Shown here: piece after piece, positions 29,399 through 40,838 of the stretch | Numbering within the stretch: position 1 is the first letter of the stretch | Layout: each line of letters starts with the position of its first letter | Assembly (NCBI RefSeq): GCF_012295525.1 | Contig: NZ_CP051167.1 | Span: forward strand, 3,641,501 to 3,705,500 | Reading direction: 5' to 3' | Source: Oxynema aestuarii AP17 | GTDB lineage: Bacteria > Cyanobacteriota > Cyanobacteriia > Cyanobacteriales > Laspinemataceae | Length of the DNA: 64,000 nt | The notes under the pieces: model-generated | What the model saw: the letters and a program-made list of their open reading frames with translations, nothing else | The model's database searches: none | What the model was told of the DNA's origin: nothing | Made by a program: the position numbers and the translations under genes

Positions 29399-29971
29399 AG
29401 CATAACCCCCTCCGCACGGGTTGGCGAGTACGCGACAACGCCAATACTCCGGCAGATCCTATCATTTTGCGAATCGATTAGAGGTCTCGACTGTCGAATA
29501 CTGTTGCCGCCGTCGGCGCGATCGATGCTTCCCTGTCGAAGTTTCACCTCAATCCCCCATCTTGAATTCCTCATACGCGCGAGCCAGCTTTGATTCTCTC
29601 CATGTCAGATCGTCAAATCGAGCAAGTCTAATGGAGCTTCGTATTTCCTCCCCATCCCGCTTGGCAGTCTGGAGAGAGACGACGAAACTCTCCGGGAAGT
29701 GTTCGGCTACTGGTTCCCGTTGTTGTTAGATTTCCCCGATCGCCCACGAATTTAGCGCGCGAAAATCTGCGGGCGTCGGGGGTCTTCGATGCTTGACCCT
29801 GTGTGTACAGCTTATCGTGACAGATTGGAGAAGATGGGATTTTAGATTTTAGATTTTAGATTTTAGATTTTAGATTGGGTCTGTTGAGGGGGAGCGGAAC
29901 GGGAGAATCGGCCCGATTCCGGATCGTTGCGCTCTGATTCATCGGTTCGTCGAGCCAAGCTCCCGAGAGTA
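29399..29971. other. gene-free stretch upstream of the hybrid kinase
   Basis: No supported gene. A protein-like frame near 29608-29756 (ending LLLDFPDRPRI) lacks a start and is probably a decayed fragment. The heptamer repeat at 29838-29872 lies in this stretch, and TnpB element A begins at its right edge. Confidence 0.4.
29838..29872. repeat. STRR heptamer repeat, five copies of GATTTTA
   Basis: Five perfect tandem units. GATTTTA is a rotation of the complement of the CTAAAAT heptamer at 7007-7055, so this is the same repeat in the opposite orientation. Confidence 0.88.
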
Positions 29972-30009
29972 GTGAACTACCCAACCTGCGATCGCGAGGT
30001 TGGGGTTTC

Positions 30010-31212
30010 CTACCCATCAAACTGCGAAACGGTAGCGGTCTTGCGACTTCTACTATCTCGACTTACACTTGGGCGATCGGCGATCTCCCCCGTCCCAGAG
30101 GATATAATCCGCACTCCTTCATCTCCGATCTTTTTGGCAGCGTTGATGTCGCGATCGTGTTGAGTCCCGCACTTTTCACACCGCCAACTCCTAAAATGGA
30201 GGGTCAGGCTTCTGACTTGATTTAGGCAGACATTACAAGTTTTAGAACTAGGGAAGAAACGATCGACTTCTTGATATATTTTCCCTTCCCACTCACACTT
30301 GTATTTCAACAGGGTGCAAAATTGACCCCAACCGACCTGACTAATTGCTTTAGCTAGATTGTGATTTTTGACCATGCCTATACCCCCTTTAGTTCCCCCC
30401 TTATTAAGGGGGGTTAGGGGGGATTCCACACAAACAACTTGGTTTTCGTTGACTATCCTGCGCGATCGCTTATGGTGAAAATCTAACCGACAATCGGAAA
30501 TCTTTTTGTTAACTCGGGCAACTTGCTTTCGAGTCTTATTTCAATTATTAGAATCTTTTTCCCTTCTAGCTAATCGTTTTTGCTTCGCTTTTAAGTTACG
30601 TTCATATTGATTAATCCACTTAGGGTTGTTGAATTTAGAACCATCACTGGTAATCGCAAAGCGATTGATGCCAAGATCGATCCCGATCGCTGTTCCATCT
30701 GCTGACTTTTCAGGAGTTTCTTTCCCATCCTCGGTGAGTATAGAAGCATAGTAATGTCCCTGACCATTTCTAGAAACGGTTACCGTCTTGAGAGTTCCTT
30801 CTATTTCCCGATGAATTTTGGCATCAACAATCCCTATCTTGGGAAACTTCAAACCGTTTTCGACTAGAGAAACGTTTTGAGGATAACTAATTGACTGTTT
30901 CCCATGTTTTGATTTGAAAGTTGGCAAAGAAGCACGACCTTCAAAGAAATTGACGAACCCCCGAGATAAGTTGAGAGCTACCACCTGTAAGCACTGAGAA
31001 TAAGGCTCTTTCATCCACTCGTATTCTTTCTTGAGATTCGTTATCTCTTTCTGAATAGCGAACCTAGAAAGACCTTTTCCGGTTGCTTTATAGGTTTCAT
31101 TGGTTAGGTTAAGAGCATAATTCCAAGCAAAACGACAACACCCAAAACTTTGGGCTAAGTGCTGTCGTTCTTTTGCGGTAGGATAGATTCTGACTCTTGT
31201 TGCTCTCAACAT
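30010..31212 (-). pseudogene. tnpB: tnpB with one in-frame TGA
   Basis: TnpB is the RNA-guided RuvC-like nuclease of IS200/IS605 elements. This frame would give 400 residues but has a TGA at 30541-30543, after DSNN; the aligned codon in the intact copy at 52 kb is CGC. On both sides the same frame continues: helix-turn-helix start (RVRIYPT), RuvC Asp in IGIDLGINRFAIT, Glu in VCVES, the CNVC and CEKC zinc pairs, and DRDINAA. The catalytic Glu is followed at once by a palindrome-encoded insert (PLTPLNKGGTKGG). Without readthrough it is inactive. Confidence 0.9.
30382..30424. repeat. C/G palindrome translated inside tnpB (element A)
   Basis: Nested palindrome with a CCCCCC-TTATTAA-GGGGGG core, read in frame as PLTPLNKGGTKGG right after the RuvC Glu. 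The same sequence occurs at the same place in the copy at 52902-52946. Confidence 0.8.
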
Positions 31213-31378
31213 TACCCGTAAAACTTTTAGAGATAAATTTATTAAAGCACAAAAAGATCGAACTTCATTCTAAGTTCGCTTTCATCCCCCATCTCAACGA
31301 AGTAGATGGGAGAATTCTCGCTCACGTCGGTTAAAGCCGATTTCCCTCGCAAAGCCTTGAAAAAAGTTGGCAGATTTT

Positions 31379-32041
31379 TTAGACCGCTTCTCCCGTCACC
31401 GAAGCTTGTAACTGGGCGATCGCCTCGATTAACTGTTCGGGAGAATCGACTAACACATCGGGATGGCGTTGCGCTAAAACTTCTCTAGAATTAAAGCCCC
31501 ACGACACTGCAATCACTTTAATATTACTTTTTCTCGCCGCCTCAATATCGCGGGTTTCGTCCCCAATATAAATAATATCGCTGGGGCTGAGATTTTCTTT
31601 TCTTAAAAAATTTTTGATAATTTTATTTTTACCGAAAATAGTCGCACCAGAATAAATAAAGTCGAACAAAGATTCCCATCGATGCTTTTCTACAAAACCC
31701 CGCACATTTTCTTTTGAATTGGAACTTAAAATACCAATTTGAAATCCTTGTTTTTTCAAGGTTTTTAATACATCCTTCATCCCGGCGATCGGTTTGAGAT
31801 GATCGATCTCGTGCTTGAGTTCCATTTTGATCATTTGCAATAAAAAAGGCAACTTCGAGATCGGGATCGGTGAAGTTTTAATAATTTGTTTTGACGTTAA
31901 ATTCCGCAATTTGGCGATTTCTTCCGCTCGGATCGTGTCGTAACCGAACTCTCCGGACAATCGATTTGTAATTTCTACGATCGCCTCTAACGTATCGGCA
32001 AGGGTACCGTCAAAATCAAATAGGATAGTTTGCCGTAACAT
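31379..32041 (-). CDS. HAD-family hydrolase, phosphoglycolate phosphatase-like
   Basis: 220 residues. HAD motifs are complete: I FDFDGTLAD (nucleophile Asp10 and acid Asp12), II ILSSNSKE, III the Lys of GKNKIIKNF, IV YIGDETRDIEAA. The helical cap lies between motifs I and II, as in the Gph group. It would dephosphorylate a small metabolite such as 2-phosphoglycolate; the substrate is unproven. It is more AT-rich and Lys-rich than its neighbours. It stands alone, divergent from the phosphatase gene at 32324. Confidence 0.85.
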   Translation of the reverse strand: MLRQTILFDFDGTLADTLEAIVEITNRLSGEFGYDTIRAEEIAKLRNLTSKQIIKTSPIPISKLPFLLQMIKMELKHEIDHLKPIAGMKDVLKTLKKQGFQIGILSSNSKENVRGFVEKHRWESLFDFIYSGATIFGKNKIIKNFLRKENLSPSDIIYIGDETRDIEAARKSNIKVIAVSWGFNSREVLAQRHPDVLVDSPEQLIEAIAQLQASVTGEAV

Positions 32042-32323
32042 AATTTCACTCTAAAACAATAAAAAATTAGCTAGAGTCCTTACTGAATCGAGATTAACAC
32101 GAAAAAATCAGAAGGTTTCGGGAGTTAAATCGGGAGGGAATAGACCGATCGCCCAAAACTCGCCATTTCTAGATCGACGATCTCCGTCAAAGCGATCGCG
32201 GGATCTATTCTTAATACAGAAACTTCCGTCGATCTCGTTCCCACCGGATAATTTTTAATTTGAATTCGACGCCATTGGAGATCTCCCGCTACACTCAAGA
32301 TAACTGCACGACAAGGATCGTCG

Positions 32324-32764
32324 ATGAAAACGATTTTATTTTTATGCACTGGGAATTATTATCGCAGTCGCTTTGCCGAATATCTATTTAACGATCGCTG
32401 TCAACAACAGAACCTATGTTGGCGTGCTACCTCGCGAGGATTAGCTTTAGAACGAGGAACGGATAATATCGGACCGATTTCACCTCATGCACTCGCACGT
32501 CTTCAGCAACTAGGAATCTTTTTACCCTCCGATCTTCGCTTTCCTAAAGCAGTTGATAGTAGTGATTTTAGCGCAGCCGATGCCATTATTGCTTTAGATG
32601 AATCCGAACACCGCTCCCTCATGCGCGATCGCTTTCCCCACTGGAGTGAGGCGATCGAATATTGGAGCGTTCCCGATCTCGATCGCCTCTCTGCCGATAT
32701 CGCTTTAGCCACCATTGAAACCCAGATCGATCGACGGGTCGAAAGCCTGAATCGCTCGGTTTAG
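32324..32764 (+). CDS. low-molecular-weight protein tyrosine phosphatase-like protein
   Basis: 146 residues, the usual length of the family. The P-loop CX5R is at residues 8-14 (CTGNYYR) directly after the first strand (MKTILFL). Tyr replaces the more common Ile/Cys in the loop, as in many cyanobacterial homologues annotated low-molecular-weight phosphatase. The usual general-acid DPD is represented by VPDLD near residue 123. A role in reversing Tyr or Ser/Thr phosphorylation is plausible, with a Ser/Thr kinase gene next on the same strand 235 bp on. Confidence 0.82.
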   Translation: MKTILFLCTGNYYRSRFAEYLFNDRCQQQNLCWRATSRGLALERGTDNIGPISPHALARLQQLGIFLPSDLRFPKAVDSSDFSAADAIIALDESEHRSLMRDRFPHWSEAIEYWSVPDLDRLSADIALATIETQIDRRVESLNRSV

Positions 32765-32999
32765 TCCTCATTTTTAATTAACAACAAAATCTCAATTTTT
32801 ACCCGGCTTCAACTGACGATCGCCCGCCCGAAAAACCAGCATTATCTTCCAATTTTCCTCATCAAAGTGTACCGCTTCTCTCCAGAAACATCGATATTCA
32901 AATCGCGATCGCCCGTCGCCGCCACCACCTTTCCCAGCAACGAGGGGGATTCGATCCCCTAAAATAATAGAGGGATCGCGCCCGAAGGACGAGCGAAAC

Positions 33000-34988
33000 A
33001 TGACAGACAATCACGAAAAAAATTGGTTGAGCGCCACAGTCACCCGACTGATTGGCGATCGAATCGGACGATCGAAAAATGGCCGGGAGATCGACTCCCC
33101 AACCCCCGAGAACGAGGCGATCGCGGCTGAATCGACCGAGAGTGAAACCCCTACAAATGTCAATACATCTTCGATCGTGCCGACCGCCGCGACTCTAACT
33201 CGTCCCGATTGGCGCGATCGCGGTTACGACGTCGTCGAATCTCTGGGAACCAACTACCTCGGCGGTCGCGCCACCTACCGCGCCACCCAACTCAAAACGC
33301 AAAAAACCGTCGTTATCAAACAATTTCAATTTGCCCGTCCCGGTGCCGACTGGTCCGCCTATAAAGCACACGAACGCGAAATCCAAGTGTTGCGTGGACT
33401 CAATCATCCCGGAATTCCACAATATCTCGATTCCTTCGAGACCCCCGATGGATTTTGCCTCGTTCACGAATACAAAAATGCCGAATCTTTAGTCAATCCG
33501 CGCACGTTTACCCCGGAAGAAATTAAAACGATTGCCGTTTCTATTCTCGAAATTTTAGTTTATCTCCAAAATCGAATTCCTCCGGTCATTCACCGCGATC
33601 TCAAACCGGAAAATATCCTCGTCGATGACAACACCAACGTTTACCTGATCGACTTCGGCTTCGCGCGTATGGGCGGGGAGGCGATCGCCCTCAGTAGCGT
33701 CGTTTCGGGAACGACCGGGTTTATGCCCCCGGAACAACTGCTCAATTTACAACTGAGTGAAGCCTCCGATCTCTACAGTTTGGGCGTCACTCTAACCTGC
33801 TTGCTAACCGGGACAAAATCGAGCGCCATTAACAACTTAATCGATAGCACTTATCGCGTCAATTTCCGCCATTTACTCACCCAAGTTAGCGATGAATTTA
33901 TTGAATGGCTGGAAAAAATGGTGCAGCCGAATGCAGGCGATCGCTTTGCCAATGCCACCGAAGCTTTAAAAGCCCTCAAACCGCTTCCCATTCGTCGCCG
34001 ACTGCCACAAGTCGAATTGAGTGCATCTCGCCTCGACTTTACCGCCGAACCGAATAAAGTTGTTTCTCAAACGGTGACGGTTAAAAATACCGATCCGAAG
34101 ACCTTACTCGAAGCACGATGGGAAATCGCAACCGATCCGGAAAATGACGCCGAAAGTTGCAATTGGATTTACATCGAACCCGCCCAGTTGAGCGGGAATG
34201 AAACTGAATGTCGCATCAGCGTAGATACGCACCAACTATCGGTTAACGAAACTTACGGTCACACCCTTATTTTACACGCCAATTCGATTCCCGATACCTA
34301 TTCGATTCCCTTACAATTAGAAGTTAGACCGCCGTGCGTTCGGGTTCCTAAATTGGGGCGGTGGCTGAGTCGCGATCGCCTGCAAACGTCGCGCGCGATC
34401 GTCTTTTCAATGGGGGCGATAACTCCGCTTACTTTAGTTTGGCCCGGATTGGCGATCGCCCTGAGCGTTCCCCTCACCCTCGTGGTCGCTCAAGACCTCT
34501 CGGAAACCCTCACCAACGAAGACTTAGACCCGATTGCCAAAACTATAAATCGCTGGATGGTCGCCCCCGGTTTGGCCGTCATTTGCTTGTGGGGATTAAC
34601 TCAAATCGACTTCCAAACTGTGGAAAATTCGACCTTGAGAACGATCGCGATGGGTTTGACCATTGCCGCGATGGGTGGCGTCAGTTTTGGCGTTCTCAAA
34701 CTATTTAGCATTGCTTTTAAACGGGTTCTGGCGATCGCACCGATTCTCATTTTTGGAACCTCTTTCGTGTTAGTCGGTTTGACCACGGGCTTTGTCGGAA
34801 CGTTAGCCGAAGCAGGTATCGCCACTTTAGTGTTAAGTTCCCACGTTCGCCGCGAAATTCGCGCCGATAAATTAAGCCGTAATTTTGCTTTGAAAAACTG
34901 GGCCGTCGCCGCCACCGTCGGCGCGGGGATCGGCGGCGCGATCGCGGGTTTACTCTTTAATTTTGGCATCGTCATGCCCTTGTGGTAA
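33000..34988 (+). CDS. membrane Ser/Thr protein kinase with extra C-terminal domains
   Basis: 662 residues. A variable N-terminus (1-70) is followed by a Hanks-type kinase domain (about 75-335) with the Lys in VVIKQF, HRDLKPEN, the DFG motif in LIDFGFARMGG and an MPPEQL activation segment. A beta-rich region of about 100 residues (340-445) looks Ig-like. About five hydrophobic segments follow (460-660). The kinase domain should face the cytosol, with the tail in the membrane. This arrangement is common in cyanobacterial Spk proteins, whose targets are mostly unknown. The FAD oxidoreductase starts 59 bp downstream. Confidence 0.9.
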   Translation: MTDNHEKNWLSATVTRLIGDRIGRSKNGREIDSPTPENEAIAAESTESETPTNVNTSSIVPTAATLTRPDWRDRGYDVVESLGTNYLGGRATYRATQLKTQKTVVIKQFQFARPGADWSAYKAHEREIQVLRGLNHPGIPQYLDSFETPDGFCLVHEYKNAESLVNPRTFTPEEIKTIAVSILEILVYLQNRIPPVIHRDLKPENILVDDNTNVYLIDFGFARMGGEAIALSSVVSGTTGFMPPEQLLNLQLSEASDLYSLGVTLTCLLTGTKSSAINNLIDSTYRVNFRHLLTQVSDEFIEWLEKMVQPNAGDRFANATEALKALKPLPIRRRLPQVELSASRLDFTAEPNKVVSQTVTVKNTDPKTLLEARWEIATDPENDAESCNWIYIEPAQLSGNETECRISVDTHQLSVNETYGHTLILHANSIPDTYSIPLQLEVRPPCVRVPKLGRWLSRDRLQTSRAIVFSMGAITPLTLVWPGLAIALSVPLTLVVAQDLSETLTNEDLDPIAKTINRWMVAPGLAVICLWGLTQIDFQTVENSTLRTIAMGLTIAAMGGVSFGVLKLFSIAFKRVLAIAPILIFGTSFVLVGLTTGFVGTLAEAGIATLVLSSHVRREIRADKLSRNFALKNWAVAATVGAGIGGAIAGLLFNFGIVMPLW

Positions 34989-35047
34989 ACAGGCCCCAAC
35001 TCCCGCATTTAAATCCAAATTCTAAAATCTCTAAAATTCCACAGAAA

Positions 35048-36853
35048 ATGAATCCAGAGATAACAACCCTCGACGCCGATGTTTTAGTCGTCGGTGGCGG
35101 AACCGGAGGGACGGCGGCGGCGATTCAAGCGGCGCGACGGGGGGCAAATACGATCCTGGTCGGCGAAGGGGTTTGGTTGGGCGGGATGCTGACTTCGGCG
35201 GGGGTTTGCGCGCCGGATGGGAACGAGTTAGCCGCGTTTCAGACGGGCTTGTGGGGGGCGTTTCTGCGGGAATTGGAACGGCGCCAAGTGGGCGGTTTAA
35301 ATCGTGGTTGGGTAAGTTTTTTTACTTACGATCCCCGCGTCGGGGCGGCAATTTTTGCGGATTGGGTGCGCGAATTGCCCAATTTGCATTGGATCCGGGG
35401 ACAAGTGCCTCGGGAAGTCCTGCGCGACGGCGATCGCCCGATCGCGGTTCGGTTCGATACGGTGCTAGTGCGCGCCCGGATTATCCTCGACGGGACGGAA
35501 TTGGGGGATTTACTGCCGTTAGCAGAGATTCCCTATCGCTGGGGCTGGGAATGGCGCGATCGCTGGAACGAACCGAGTGCCCCTGTCGGACCCAATGCCC
35601 TCACCCGTCGCTATCCGGTGCAGGCGCCAACTTGGGTGGCGGTTCTGCGGGATTTCGGGGAAGGAGAGCAGGCGCCCCCCGTTCCCGTCCCCGAGATCGA
35701 TCGCCCGGAGTTGTTTGCGGGGGCGTGGGACGCTTACGGTCCCCATCAGTTCCTGGATTACGCCCGTTTACCGGGCGATCTCTTTTTGCTGAATTGGCCG
35801 ATTCGCGGCAACGATTACGGGGAAGGACTCGATCGCCTCGTGACCTCGGAGACGGCGCGATCGCAGTTCCTGCAAGAGGCGCTCTGGCACTCCCAAAGTT
35901 TTGCACTTTACGTGCAGAATCAATTGGGCCGTCGTTACGGGTTGGCGGAGGAAATCTTCCCCCCCGGGTTCAAAGGCAAGGGGGCGAACGGCGGTGGCGC
36001 CTTTGCTTTGCATCCGTACTACCGCGAAAGTCGGCGGATTGAAGGGCTGGAAACTTTGACAGAACGAGATATTTTACCGATGTCCGGCGGTCGGGTCGCC
36101 CGATTGCCGGGATCGGAGCGGGTGAGTGCGGTGGCGATCGGCAATTACGAGAACGACCACCATTATCCCGAGACGATCGCCGGGGATTTTAAGTTGCAAG
36201 TACAACGTAAATCTATACGGTGGGGCGGTCGGCTGACGGGAACCCCGTTTGCGATTCCCTACGGTTGTTTGGTTCCGGCAGCAACGGACGGGTTTTTAGT
36301 TTGTGAGAAAAATATTTCGGTTTCTCATATCGCCAATGGCGCGACCCGCTTGCAACCTGCGGTCATGGGGATCGGACAGGCGGCGGGGATGGCGGCGGCG
36401 TTGTGTGTGGAACGCGGTTGCGAACCGAGGGAGTTACCCGTGCGAGAATTGCAAGAGGCGTTGTTGACCGATGCGATCGCCCCGACGGCGGTGATTCCGC
36501 TCTTCGACCTCACCCGCGATCGCCCCGATTGGCTCGACTGGCAGCGCTATTATCTCGACTGTCCCCAGGCGTATCCCCTTGAGGGCGAGACGCCGACGCC
36601 GGGGACGGCGATCGCCCGGGTCGGTCCGGAGCGGTATGTGGGGGTCTTGCAGCGTCTTGGCGAGCAAGATTACCGCTTGACTCAGTGCGATCGCCCGCGA
36701 TCGGGCGGGGAACCCTGGATTTTGGTGACTTTGTACCCGGATATCGAACGCGACTTGCGCGAAGTTATACCCGAAGGAGAGAAAATTGCGATCGCGGGGC
36801 GATCGAACTGTTCCGGGGGATGGATTTTGGTAGAAGCCTGGGAGTCTCGCTAA
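35048..36853 (+). CDS. FAD-dependent oxidoreductase (FAD_oxidored family)
   Basis: 601 residues from the ATG at 35048 (MNPEITTL); the 22 codons before it overlap the previous gene and are unconserved. The dinucleotide-binding start is VLVVGGGTGGTAAAIQAARRGA, followed by GVWLGGMLTSAGV, matching the PF12831 group. A second FAD-contacting segment lies near 450-470 (GATRLQPAVMGIGQAAGMAAAL). The reaction is unknown; homologues are annotated only as oxidoreductases. It is very GC-rich and HIP1-rich, like other long-resident genes here. It is probably cytosolic, as no signal peptide is visible. Confidence 0.82.
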   Translation: MNPEITTLDADVLVVGGGTGGTAAAIQAARRGANTILVGEGVWLGGMLTSAGVCAPDGNELAAFQTGLWGAFLRELERRQVGGLNRGWVSFFTYDPRVGAAIFADWVRELPNLHWIRGQVPREVLRDGDRPIAVRFDTVLVRARIILDGTELGDLLPLAEIPYRWGWEWRDRWNEPSAPVGPNALTRRYPVQAPTWVAVLRDFGEGEQAPPVPVPEIDRPELFAGAWDAYGPHQFLDYARLPGDLFLLNWPIRGNDYGEGLDRLVTSETARSQFLQEALWHSQSFALYVQNQLGRRYGLAEEIFPPGFKGKGANGGGAFALHPYYRESRRIEGLETLTERDILPMSGGRVARLPGSERVSAVAIGNYENDHHYPETIAGDFKLQVQRKSIRWGGRLTGTPFAIPYGCLVPAATDGFLVCEKNISVSHIANGATRLQPAVMGIGQAAGMAAALCVERGCEPRELPVRELQEALLTDAIAPTAVIPLFDLTRDRPDWLDWQRYYLDCPQAYPLEGETPTPGTAIARVGPERYVGVLQRLGEQDYRLTQCDRPRSGGEPWILVTLYPDIERDLREVIPEGEKIAIAGRSNCSGGWILVEAWESR

Positions 36854-36980
36854 AAATTTTAACTAATTAACACTACATTTTTTGCTCTGTTGTCGATTTA
36901 TAATTTTAAATTAAAGTTATTTTATAGCAAACTTTTTGAGCATTGAGTCGGGGTGCCGATCCCTTCCCTCAACCGAAGAT

Positions 36981-37022
36981 CTAAAATTTAAAATCTAAAA
37001 TCTAAAATCTAAAATCTAAAAA
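36981..37022. repeat. STRR heptamer repeat, about six copies of CTAAAAT
   Basis: CTAAAAT units with one variant (TTAAAAT, second copy). It is located between the FAD oxidoreductase and patX, 90 bp before patX, so it may lie in the patX promoter region. Confidence 0.88.
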
Positions 37023-37110
37023 TTCGTGGGGGAACTCGGGGGTCTTTCCTCCGGATAGTTCTCAAAAACTTGAGAAAAGTGGATCGGAAAATCCGATATA
37101 CAGATTACTG

Positions 37111-37377
37111 ATGCGGACTCAAGCTTCTATTATCCTCTGCGGCTTGCTATTGGCGGGCTTTGCCGGATCTCAAGGCAAGGAGCCAGCAAGCCAGGGCGAT
37201 CGCTTCTCCCGGTGGGAAACCCTACCGAGTTCCGTTCGAGGCCAACAAAGTGAGGAGATTTGTCCTCATCGCGGAAGCGGGCGGTGTGAGGTGACCGAGG
37301 GGTTGCATCCCGATCGGGCGATCGCCAATTCCGCACTAAGTTCCTCCTTGCCGGGTTTGCGATCGCATGGTTCTTAA
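37111..37377 (+). CDS. patX: PatX-like RGSGR-containing secreted peptide precursor
   Basis: 88 residues. A hydrophobic signal peptide spans residues 5-20 (IILCGLLLAGFAG), and the pentapeptide RGSGR is at 54-58 (37270-37284) preceded by His, as in PatX proteins. RGSGR is the active core of PatS and PatX, which inhibit HetR and set cell pattern in filamentous cyanobacteria. The gene lies on the same strand 781 bp upstream of hetR, where patX is typically found, and is followed by a strong terminator. Odd point: 30 more residues follow the pentapeptide, whereas in PatX it normally lies near the C-terminus. Identification is by motif, signal peptide and position. Confidence 0.82.
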   Translation: MRTQASIILCGLLLAGFAGSQGKEPASQGDRFSRWETLPSSVRGQQSEEICPHRGSGRCEVTEGLHPDRAIANSALSSSLPGLRSHGS

Positions 37378-37405
37378 TTGCACTCTCATTCCTCCTCTTC
37401 CGATT

Positions 37406-37443
37406 AAAACACTCGGGTTTTGAGCGAAAAACTTGAGTGTTTT
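37406..37443 (+). terminator. terminator between patX and hetR
   Basis: AAAACACTCGGGTTTT and AAAACTTGAGTGTTTT form a 16-bp stem (two G-U-type positions) with a 6-nt loop, followed by ATTTT. It lies 29 bp after the patX stop, so patX is probably a separate short transcript. Confidence 0.75.
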
Positions 37444-39061
<1,618 letters not shown>

Positions 39062-39384
39062 GGGGGAGGAATCGAACGGTTCGGCCAAAGCCTTCGCCTG
39101 CGCCGTCAGTTCCCCGATCTGGGGAGTCTGACCCTTGGCGCCCGGGCAGCTCGGCTTAACGGCGCCGATTGACCCTATCTTTGGCGAACTTTCCCTCCCT
39201 CCCCTGCTTTCGAGGGGAGCGCTTCGCGAAATCGGAAGATCGATCGCAAGGGTTGGCGGTGCATCGTCGCTCCCCCTCAAGACTTGGGAAATTTCCCCTA
39301 AAGTTCTAGGGGATGCTTGTCGTTTTCGTGCCGCGATCGCCTCGATTTTGCCCGATCGCCCCCCGGGGAAGGAACGATACGACC
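39062..39384. other. gene-free stretch between hetR and the aldo/keto reductase remnant
   Basis: No supported gene. Open frames on both strands here are continuations of out-of-frame readings of the reductase remnant. A GC-rich palindrome-like part with a GGGGAGCGCTTCGCGAAAT core lies near 39216-39234. Confidence 0.35.
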
Positions 39385-39560
39385 TCAGAGCCACTCTCGC
39401 GATCGCTCGTCCAATTCGGCGACTTCTGCCTCGTTCACCAGCCAACCCAGCGCCCCGGCATTCTCGCGGGCTTGTCGGGCGGTTTTGGCACCAGGAATCG
39501 GAATCACCCCCCCTTTGCAATCAGCCAGTTGAGGGCGACTTGGGCGGGGTTAACAACAGG
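39385..39560 (-). pseudogene. aldo/keto reductase, C-terminal remnant
   Basis: The minus strand encodes [11 protein letters not shown], then [12 protein letters not shown] and ENAGALGWL up to a TGA at 39385-39387. This is the typical C-terminal NADP-binding segment of aldo/keto reductases. It belongs with the N-terminal part at 40915-41478. The TnpB element lies between them and about 70 residues of the usual middle are missing. Confidence 0.85.
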
Positions 39561-39746
39561 GGTTAAATTTCTACCTAAAGTGTCTTAAACTTACTCCCTT
39601 TTTATGCTAAAATAAAAGTTTGAGTAAGTCTAGAAGGACTGAAGCCGCAAAAATCGCGGATTTCACCATTTCCATTGTTTTCTGCTAGTCTTTATGGTAG
39701 CTGAAGTTAGCCGAACAAAAAGATTGTTGAGAAGTTAAAAAAGTCA

Positions 39747-40838
39747 GTGAAAGGCTTTAAGACCAAGCTAGACTTAAATAACCGACAACGAACGTTGATG
39801 GCGAAACACGCAGGAGTCGCTCGACACGCTTGGAATTGGGGACTGGCTACCTGTAAGGAAACATTAGAAGCCCGAGGTAAACTCCCGAGTTCTATCGACT
39901 TACACAAAAGATTAGTCGCCGAGGTAAAAAGTCAGAATCCTTGGTACTATGAAGTCTCCAAATGTAGCCCTCAAGAAGCGTTGCGAAACCTAAATAAAGC
40001 GTTTAAGCGAGTTGGGCAAGTCAAAGGAACAGGTTTCCCCAAGTTTAAAAAAAAGAATGTCAAAGAGAGTTTTTACCTGGAAGGAAGCATTAAAGTTTCC
40101 GGTAATTGGGTAAAGCTACCTCGGATCGGTTGGGTAAAAAGCCACGAACAGTTACCACCAGTCCGTCCTAAAAACGTCACCATAAGTAAACGAGCAGGGG
40201 ACTGGTATATTGCCTTCAAAATTGATTTTGAACCATCCCCCCAACCCCCCTTTGAAAGGGGGGCGAACGGGGATAGGGAGCGGATTGGAGTAGATGTAGG
40301 AATTAAAACTCTCGCCACCCTGAGCGATGGTAAAATCTATCCCAATCCGAAAGCTTATCGTCAGGCCAAGAAAAAACTGGCCAAACTCCAGAAAGAACTA
40401 AGCCGCCGTCAAACAGGAGGTAAAAACTGAGAAAAAACTAAACTCAAGTTAGCTAAAGCCCACCGACGCATCGCGGATATTAGAGCCGACCATCTACACA
40501 AGTTAACAACTTACTTAGCTAAGAACCACGGCGAAGTAAAAATTGAAGACTTAAATGTGTCAGGGATGCTCAAAAATCACAAGCTGGCTGGTGCGATTGC
40601 GGATGGTGGGTTTTATGAGTTCCGTCGTCAGCTTGAATATAAATGCGAGTGGTACGGGAGCAAATTAACGCTGATTGACCCGTGGTATCCCAGTTCGCAG
40701 ATCTGTTCTAACTGCGGACACCGACAAAAAATGCCCCTGGACCGAAGACAGTATGACTGTCCGGACTGTCACGTTTCCATAGATCGTGACTTAAATGCGG
40801 CAATTAATCTAGAAAACGCGGAGAGCTCAGCCGTGTAA
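39747..40838 (+). pseudogene. tnpB: tnpB with one in-frame TGA
   Basis: A 363-residue TnpB frame broken by TGA at 40428-40430, after GGKN; homologues usually have Trp (TGG) there. The frame continues with EKTKLKLAKAHRRI. RuvC residues are recognisable (Asp in IGVDVGIKTL, Glu in VKIEDLNV, DRDLNAA), as are the zinc pairs CSNC and CPDC. The start ATG of the conserved region is at 39747. A palindrome at 40235-40273 is translated just before the first RuvC motif. The stop falls at the same aligned position as in element A. Without readthrough the nuclease is not made full length. Confidence 0.88.
40235..40273. repeat. C/G palindrome translated inside tnpB (element C)
   Basis: CCCCCC-TTTGAAA-GGGGGG core with flanking C and G runs, read in frame as PSPQPPFERGANGDR. 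It sits before the first RuvC motif, a different site from that in elements A and B. Confidence 0.75.

Larger units (their letters stand above)
29972..31324 (-). mobile_element. IS200/IS605-type element A (tnpB only)
   Basis: About 1.35 kb on the minus strand. The left end shares GAGCGRGAATTC, a hairpin and GGGATGAAAGCGA with element B at 52 kb. The right end has a hairpin (CCAACCT with AGGTTGG) followed by TAGTTCAC, again as in B. No Y1 transposase (tnpA) is present. The exact ends are inferred from the comparison with element B. Confidence 0.75.

Noticed and set aside
29608-29756. Protein-like frame ending LLLDFPDRPRI
   Set aside because: No start codon in frame and no family; at most a decayed fragment, so it is noted only under the gene-free stretch.
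32125-32349. 74-residue open frame on the minus strand overlapping the phosphatase start
   Set aside because: It overlaps the start of the well supported phosphatase gene, has no ribosome site and no recognised pattern.
39062-39140. T-arm-like GGTTCGATTCC on the minus strand near the hetR stop
   Set aside because: Flanking bases do not form T-stem or acceptor pairs, so it is not a tRNA.
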